DNA of 64,000 bases from positions 978,001 through 1,042,000 of the forward strand of contig NC_007964.1 in NCBI RefSeq assembly GCF_000013885.1, in the 5' to 3' direction. A program made the translations under genes and the position numbers. Positions 58,359-64,000 of this stretch are shown one piece after another; positions within the stretch are counted from its first letter, which is position 1; every line of letters starts with the position of its first letter. A model generated the notes under the pieces. The model was not told the DNA's origin. It did not search any database and was given only the letters and a program-made list of their open reading frames with translations. Origin of the DNA: Nitrobacter hamburgensis X14 (lineage in GTDB: Bacteria > Pseudomonadota > Alphaproteobacteria > Rhizobiales > Xanthobacteraceae).

Positions 58359-61300
58359 GTGTTTGATATTGCTGGAGGATCGATACAGGCGCATGGTTGC
58401 TCTGCAGTTGATCCACGCCTAAACCCGTCTTCCCCATTCTCGCTTAAATCCTTCAGGACATCTTTGTTGGCGACTGCGGCGATCTGCGCCGTGATGGTTT
58501 TTGCGCGCCCGGCGTCGGCGCAGAGCCCGACCAGCGGCAATGTGGTCGCGGGCGCGGCCAGCATTTCACAGGCGGGCGCGGTCACCAACATCAACCAGTC
58601 CTCGCAGAAGGCTATCATCAACTGGCAGGGTTTCTCGGTCGGCGCGCAGAACACCGTCAACTTCAACCAGCCCAGCAGTTCGGCGGCGACGCTCAACCGC
58701 GTCATCGGCAACGAGCAAAGTGTCATCAACGGCGCCATCAACGCCAACGGTCAGGTGTTCATCGTCAACTCCAACGGCGTGTTGTTCGGCCAGGGCGCGC
58801 AGGTCAATGTCGGCGGCCTCGTCGCCTCGACGCTGGATATTTCCAACAACGACTTCATGGCCGGGAACTACAAGTTCTCGGGCACATCGAATGCGTCCGT
58901 CGTCAACCAGGGCCGCATCCGCGCGCATGGCGGGGGTTATGTGGCGCTGCTCGGCAAGACGGTGTCGAACGAGGGCATGATCGCGGCCAAGCTCGGCACG
59001 GTGGCGATGGCGGCCGGCGACAAGATCACATTGAACTTCGGCGGCGATTCGCTGCTGGATGTGACGATCGACAAGGGCACGCTGAACGCGCTGGTGCAGA
59101 ACAAGCGCGCGATCATCGCCAATGGCGGGCAGGTGATCATGACGGCGAAGGCGGCCGATCAGGTCTTGTCGGCGCAGGTCAACAATTCCGGCATCATCCA
59201 GGCCCGCACCATGGCGGCGCTGAAGGGGGGCTCCAACGGCGGCACCGTGAAGCTCGGCAAGATCAAGCTGCTGGCGCAGGGCGGCACCGCCAAGGTCTCC
59301 GGCAAGCTCGACGCCTCCGCTCCAAAAGGCGGCGACGGCGGCTTCATCGAGACGAGCGGCGATCACGTCAAGATCGCGGACGATGCGGTGATCACCACCA
59401 AGGCCGCGAGCGGCAACAGCGGCGCCTGGCTGATCGATCCGACGGATTTCAGTATCGTTACCGGCAGCAGTGCCCAGACCGACAGTGGCATCGGCGTCGC
59501 TACGCTTCTGAGCAATCTTGCGAATGGCGACGTCACAATCGTGACGTCCTCGGCCGGAACCGGCGCGGGCGACATTAATATCAATGCGGCGCTGAACTGG
59601 TCTGCGACGTCGGCGACGCCATCGACCCATTCGCTGATCCTGGCGGCGGCGAACAACATCAACGTCGACGCGCCGGTAACCTGGTCGGCAGGCACGCTGA
59701 CGCTGAACGCCGGCGCCAATGTTTACGTCAATGCTGTCATGACGGCGACCGGCACGGCGAATTTCGCCGCCAATTACGGGCATGTGATCAATTCGAACGG
59801 CAGCGTCTCCGCGACAGTCACCGGTACTGGCGTCAATGCAGATGAGGTTACGCCCTGCGGACTCTACACGCTGCAGGGTGTCGCAAGCTCTGGAGCGTTC
59901 GCTGGCCGCATCGATTTCAGCGGCACCGGAATGGTCACACTAAACGGGACGCAGTATACCGTCATAAGCAGTGCAACGGGTCTCCCGTCGGTTACAATGA
60001 GCGGTAATTACGTTATCGGCGCCAACTTCAGCGTCAGCACGCTGACGAGCCTCGGAACGGCTGCCGACCCATTCGTGGGTGTCTTCAACGGATTGGGCCA
60101 CACGATCACCGTCAATACCCAAACCACCGGCACTGGCTTTTTCGACACCATCGGCACGACCGGTGTGGTTAGCAACCTTACCGTCAACGGACTCGTCAAA
60201 ACCGCCGCCAACAACCTCGGCGCGAATACCACCGATCCGACCGCCAACCTGACCGCGCTCGGCCTGTTCGCCGATATCAACAGGGGCAGCATTTTCAACA
60301 GCTTCGCAGCGGGTCCCTCCGGCACCGGCACCGTTCAGGTGCAGAGTAACGCCTCCGTCACCGACGTCGGCGGTTTTGTCGGCGAGAATTTCGGGTTGAT
60401 CGCCAACAGCTATACTCTCGGCGGCGTCGGTGTTGGTGGCACGACAGCCAATCTGGGCGCTAGCGCAACGAACGTCGGTGGATTCGTCGGCTTTAACGAG
60501 ACCGACGGTTCCATCTACACCAGTGCCGTTCGGTTGAATGACCGCGGCTTCCCCGGCAGTGTCTGGGTCGGTGGGGGGCCGACGACGTCGATTGCCTACG
60601 CCGGCGGGTTTGCGGGCGAAAACGCCGGTTTGATCTCGCAGAGCTACAATAGAGCAGGCGTTGGAATTGTGCAGCCCGGCGATTCCACGCCACAATCCAC
60701 CATTATGATTGCCGCCGGCTTCGTCGGCAACAACACGAGCACGGGTACGATCGATCAATCCTATGTAAGTTTCGGTCAAGTCACGAGTGCGCAGGAAGTA
60801 GGCGGTACGCACACGGCCGGATTCGTCGGCGACAACGCGGGCACCATCACAAACTCCTACACCCTGGCGCCGCAGCAAGCGCTCGTCAGTTCACAGGATA
60901 TAGTAGGTCAGCCGCATTGGGATTCCGGCTTCGCCTACAGCAATTCCGGTACGATCTCCACGTCGTATGCCGAAACGAACAGCAACATCCCCTATGGGTT
61001 TGTGGCCATCAATAATAGCGGGACAACCACGAACGACTATTATGTCGTGAGGGGCGATACTGCAGTAAGCGCCGGTCCAGCGGGAGTAACGGCGACGCAA
61101 GTGACGACATTGGCAGCGAACAATATTACCAGCTTCGTCGGATTCGATCTGGCCATTTGGGGAGGCGCGAGCCGTACCACACTCCTCAACGGCGTCAGCA
61201 ACCTCAAGGACGATGGTACATTAATCGTCAATGATACGCCGATCCTCCGGCAACTTCCGGTTCTGGTCGGACCCACATCTTCCGTGGCGAGCTATGGCAC

Positions 61301-64000
61301 TGCGGCGAGCACCTTTCTTACCAGTAATTACTTCACCGTCGTGGGCGCGCAGGGTATTGATAGTACCGTTTATAGTTTTTACAACAGCGATAATTCGGTA
61401 CAGTATTATACAGGTACTCCCCTTAATCAGTTCGGACTGACCGGCTATCCCGATGCTGGCATCCATCTCGTAAGTGATGCCCTGATATCGTCGCTCTATA
61501 CGAATGTTCAGGGTATTTTCACCATCAATCCAAAGACGTTGACGCTTGCAAGCGGTGTCGTCTCGAACAAGACCTATGATGGCACTACAGCCGCCACAGT
61601 GAACAACGGTCTGGCGAACGACGGCCTTGTCGGTCTCGTCGGCGACCAGACATTGGATGTCACGTATCAATCTGCTGTCTTCAATAACAGGAATGCTGGA
61701 TCGCAAACGGCGGATGTTGTTTACACCGCTTCCGATGGAACAAACGGCGGCAAACTGACCAATTACACCATCGCCACCACAGCTACTGCGACGATCGCGC
61801 CGAAAACCCTCAGCGCCGGGTTCACGGCGTTGGACAAGACCTATGATGGCTCGGTTAACGCCACTGTCGCCACTACGCAATTGCCGGGAGTCATCGGCAG
61901 CGACAATGTCGTTCTTAACTACACTTCCGCGCAATTCAACGATGCGAATGCAGCCGTTGGCAAGACGGTCGCCCTGGCTGGCCTCACTCTGACGGGGGTA
62001 GACAGCAGCAACTATGCGCTGCAAGCCACCTCGATCCAGTCGAGTGCGACGATTTCGCCACGGCCGCTGGATCTTTACGGGACGGAAGTCGCGGCAAACA
62101 ACACCAGCTTCGCGGCCGGCAATCTTTTCGTCAAGAACATGGTCGTGGGTGATCAGGTCGCCCTGAGCGGGACTGTCACGCTGGCCGGAACAGCCGCGGG
62201 CATTCAGCCCATCGTCAATTTCAGCAGTGCGACGGTCAACAACCCGAATTATACGCTCATCGGCGCGACCGGCTCGGTCGTAGTCGGCAACGTCAGCCTT
62301 GCCGTGGATCATGTCCCTAACGGCACGAACATCACCTCCTTCGGTACTACGACGGTCGTGACCCAGACGTTACCCAACACGATCATCGACTGGCTACGCT
62401 TCAATATCGCAAGTAACGAAACCGTCGATTTCATTCAGCCGTCTTCGACCTCGGTCATTCTGAACAGAGTGACCGGCAATGAACAGAGCGTCATTGCTGG
62501 AGCATTGAATGCGACTGGCCGGGTTTTCATCGTCAACCCGAATGGAATTTTGTTCTCCAGCACGTCACAGGTCAATGTCGGTGCGCTGGTTGCGAGCACG
62601 TTGAACATCAGCGACAATGATTTTGCCAACGGAAACTATAGTTTTGCGGCATTAGACGGGATGGGATCGGTTACCGCCCGGGGCGCCATCACCGCCGCAA
62701 GCGGCGAATTCATCATACTCGCTGGCAATGGCGGCGTGACAAACTCTGGCAGCCTAAAGGCGCCGGGTGGTTCGGCAGTGCTGGCAGGTGTCAACAACCT
62801 GACCCTGGCCATGAATACGGCCGAGCCGGGCCTTACCAGCTACACGCTTGCCGACGTCACAGGCACCACGACGGTCAGCGGCAACGTCAATGTCGCGTCG
62901 GCCACCACCGGTGGCAATGGCGGCATTTTCGAGACGGCTGGCGAGGTCATCGCGGTCAACAACGGCTTTTTGCTGGACACCGGGATAAGCGGTACGTGGT
63001 CGTACAGTCAGAACGCCGATATCGTGATAGGCTGGGGGCAGACCTTCACGGCCGACCTCGTCCAAAACAACTTGGCGGTCCGCGATCTCAAGCTCACGTC
63101 GTATAAGGGCAATGTTTTGCTCAACGACGCGATGTCCTGGTCAAGCGACAACGATCTGATGCTTACCGGGAACAATGTCACGATCAACAATACGGTCGCC
63201 TGGTCCGCCGGAACGCTGACGCTGAAGCCCGGCACCGCCAGCGGCTTCATCAATCTCAACGCGGTGATGACCGCGTCTGGAACGGCCAGCCTGGTGATGA
63301 GCTACAATACCGGGATGAACACGAGCACGGAGATCGCCACGAAGAATTCTGGCGCCACCCCGGACACAAGGCCGACGGAAACGTATGGAACGCTTTACGG
63401 CGGTATCAATCCGCTGTTCGACCCCGCGAGTGGAACCTTCATTGGCAGGGTCGATTTCGTGAACAATACCGCTATCCATCCGCTTAATATCAACAGCCAT
63501 GACTACGTCCTCATCACCAGCATGCAGCAGTTGGACATGCTGGACGGGTTTGCCTCGACGGCGGCGACCGGTAAACCCACGGTGGCGCCTGCCGCTGTGA
63601 CGAACTACTATGCCCTCGCTTCGGATATCGAGGCTTGCGGTGTAAGTTCGACCTGCGCGACACAGGTCATCTACACATCTTCGCCCATCGCCACCCTTAC
63701 CGGCACCCTGGAAGGACTTGGACATACCATCAACAACATGACGATCGTTCCGGTGAAGGCGGCCGACGGCACCATAGGGCTGATCGGCACTCTCGGAACC
63801 AGCGCCGGCGGCCTTTCGAGCGGCACGGTGCGCGATATCGGCATTGTCAGGGTCGAGATCGATGGCAGCATGGTGAACCCGGACATCGGCGCCGGCACGG
63901 TCGGCCCGCTGGTGGCGCTCAACTACGGCTCCATCGTCAATGCCTTCGCGACCGGTAACCCCGACGCGAAAGTGCCGGCGGGAAGTGCGTTCGACGGAAC
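58359..64000 (+). CDS. filamentous haemagglutinin-like TpsA-type exoprotein (3' partial)
   Basis: One frame stays open from GTG 58359 to the window end (1,880 codons, no stop). The start is uncertain; a long signal peptide (SLLATAAICAVMVFARPASA) is preceded by about 35 residues. Residues about 54-250 form a TPS/haemagglutination domain (NFNQPSSSAATLNRVIGNEQ, VNSNGVLFGQGAQVNVGGLV). GLUG-like repeats (GGFVGENFGLIANSYT) follow at about 660-850, and two MBG-type KTYDG repeats at about 1071 and 1160. A second TPS-like block (NRVTGNEQSVIAGALNATGR, VNPNGILFSSTSQVNVGALV) is at about 1341-1480. Such proteins are secreted by a TpsB partner and form beta-helical adhesins. The partner gene is not in the window. 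Confidence 0.88.
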   Translation, partial: MFDIAGGSIQAHGCSAVDPRLNPSSPFSLKSFRTSLLATAAICAVMVFARPASAQSPTSGNVVAGAASISQAGAVTNINQSSQKAIINWQGFSVGAQNTVNFNQPSSSAATLNRVIGNEQSVINGAINANGQVFIVNSNGVLFGQGAQVNVGGLVASTLDISNNDFMAGNYKFSGTSNASVVNQGRIRAHGGGYVALLGKTVSNEGMIAAKLGTVAMAAGDKITLNFGGDSLLDVTIDKGTLNALVQNKRAIIANGGQVIMTAKAADQVLSAQVNNSGIIQARTMAALKGGSNGGTVKLGKIKLLAQGGTAKVSGKLDASAPKGGDGGFIETSGDHVKIADDAVITTKAASGNSGAWLIDPTDFSIVTGSSAQTDSGIGVATLLSNLANGDVTIVTSSAGTGAGDININAALNWSATSATPSTHSLILAAANNINVDAPVTWSAGTLTLNAGANVYVNAVMTATGTANFAANYGHVINSNGSVSATVTGTGVNADEVTPCGLYTLQGVASSGAFAGRIDFSGTGMVTLNGTQYTVISSATGLPSVTMSGNYVIGANFSVSTLTSLGTAADPFVGVFNGLGHTITVNTQTTGTGFFDTIGTTGVVSNLTVNGLVKTAANNLGANTTDPTANLTALGLFADINRGSIFNSFAAGPSGTGTVQVQSNASVTDVGGFVGENFGLIANSYTLGGVGVGGTTANLGASATNVGGFVGFNETDGSIYTSAVRLNDRGFPGSVWVGGGPTTSIAYAGGFAGENAGLISQSYNRAGVGIVQPGDSTPQSTIMIAAGFVGNNTSTGTIDQSYVSFGQVTSAQEVGGTHTAGFVGDNAGTITNSYTLAPQQALVSSQDIVGQPHWDSGFAYSNSGTISTSYAETNSNIPYGFVAINNSGTTTNDYYVVRGDTAVSAGPAGVTATQVTTLAANNITSFVGFDLAIWGGASRTTLLNGVSNLKDDGTLIVNDTPILRQLPVLVGPTSSVASYGTAASTFLTSNYFTVVGAQGIDSTVYSFYNSDNSVQYYTGTPLNQFGLTGYPDAGIHLVSDALISSLYTNVQGIFTINPKTLTLASGVVSNKTYDGTTAATVNNGLANDGLVGLVGDQTLDVTYQSAVFNNRNAGSQTADVVYTASDGTNGGKLTNYTIATTATATIAPKTLSAGFTALDKTYDGSVNATVATTQLPGVIGSDNVVLNYTSAQFNDANAAVGKTVALAGLTLTGVDSSNYALQATSIQSSATISPRPLDLYGTEVAANNTSFAAGNLFVKNMVVGDQVALSGTVTLAGTAAGIQPIVNFSSATVNNPNYTLIGATGSVVVGNVSLAVDHVPNGTNITSFGTTTVVTQTLPNTIIDWLRFNIASNETVDFIQPSSTSVILNRVTGNEQSVIAGALNATGRVFIVNPNGILFSSTSQVNVGALVASTLNISDNDFANGNYSFAALDGMGSVTARGAITAASGEFIILAGNGGVTNSGSLKAPGGSAVLAGVNNLTLAMNTAEPGLTSYTLADVTGTTTVSGNVNVASATTGGNGGIFETAGEVIAVNNGFLLDTGISGTWSYSQNADIVIGWGQTFTADLVQNNLAVRDLKLTSYKGNVLLNDAMSWSSDNDLMLTGNNVTINNTVAWSAGTLTLKPGTASGFINLNAVMTASGTASLVMSYNTGMNTSTEIATKNSGATPDTRPTETYGTLYGGINPLFDPASGTFIGRVDFVNNTAIHPLNINSHDYVLITSMQQLDMLDGFASTAATGKPTVAPAAVTNYYALASDIEACGVSSTCATQVIYTSSPIATLTGTLEGLGHTINNMTIVPVKAADGTIGLIGTLGTSAGGLSSGTVRDIGIVRVEIDGSMVNPDIGAGTVGPLVALNYGSIVNAFATGNPDAKVPAGSAFDG

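Noticed and set aside
58566..62312. Long minus-strand open frames (405, 312 and 363 codons) opposite the haemagglutinin-like gene
   Set aside because: They are exact antisense shadows of a GC-rich, repetitive plus-strand frame with clear domain motifs and show no recognisable family themselves.

Overview
The window looks like a chromosomal accessory region of an alphaproteobacterium close to Bradyrhizobium, Afipia or Rhodopseudomonas (Nitrobacteraceae). This is inferred from the high GC content, the FixK/FNR-type boxes, alphaproteobacterial families (DUF2950/DUF3300 pair, IalB, a DUF1476-type F1-ATPase inhibitor, SorAB) and the gene orders. No rRNA, tRNA or CRISPR array was seen. The region mixes intact metabolic operons with many broken genes and insertion-sequence scars.

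Region 1 (1-11.4 kb) is an anaerobic or microoxic block. It holds a DUF3300/S74 and DUF2950 pair, a decayed nap operon (napE, gutted napF, napD stub), pyruvate formate-lyase with its activase and an AspT-type carrier, an orphan F1 epsilon subunit facing a frameshifted DUF1476 (zeta inhibitor) gene, a Ca2+/H+ antiporter and two small secreted proteins. Four TTGAT-N4-ATCAA-type boxes lie in front of these genes and suggest one oxygen-responsive regulon.

Region 2 (11.4-26.5 kb) is a mobile island. A tyrosine integrase carries an amber stop. A probable defence locus follows (DCL/DUF3223 protein, helicase C-half, AAA ATPase N-half) that has been cut apart by an IS21 element and an IS5-type element. 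A MacAB-type efflux operon sits between two inverted, truncated copies of that IS5-type element. A TAXI TRAP binding protein follows, then IS21 and probable group II intron fragments.

Region 3 (27-38.7 kb) carries stress and central-carbon genes: beta-carbonic anhydrase, a PPi-type phosphofructokinase, a baeRF-like protein, Dps, an aconitase with an unusual C-terminal tail, a VOC protein and the SorAB sulfite dehydrogenase. Remnants of nnrS, a GNAT gene and an Mth938-like gene lie among them.

Region 4 (38.8-55 kb) is aromatic catabolism. The homogentisate branch has maiA, hmgA, an MBL-fold gene, DUF2783, a flavin hydroxylase and fahA. The phenylacetate (paa) branch has paaABCDE, an extra ferritin-like gene, paaZ, paaR, paaI and paaG. 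The two paa operons share an identical 14-bp palindrome, a likely PaaR operator. The two genes for the entry and exit steps, paaK and the beta-ketoadipyl-CoA thiolase, have both lost their middles.

Region 5 (54.9-58.1 kb) is another graveyard: a flavoprotein C-terminus, an IS5 remnant, a sigma-54 promoter in front of a nirB fragment, a frameshifted IS66 transposase and a frameshifted ialB.

Region 6 (58.36 kb to the end) is one long open frame encoding a filamentous-haemagglutinin-like (TpsA-type) secreted protein. It contains a second, internal copy of its N-terminal domain and runs off the window.
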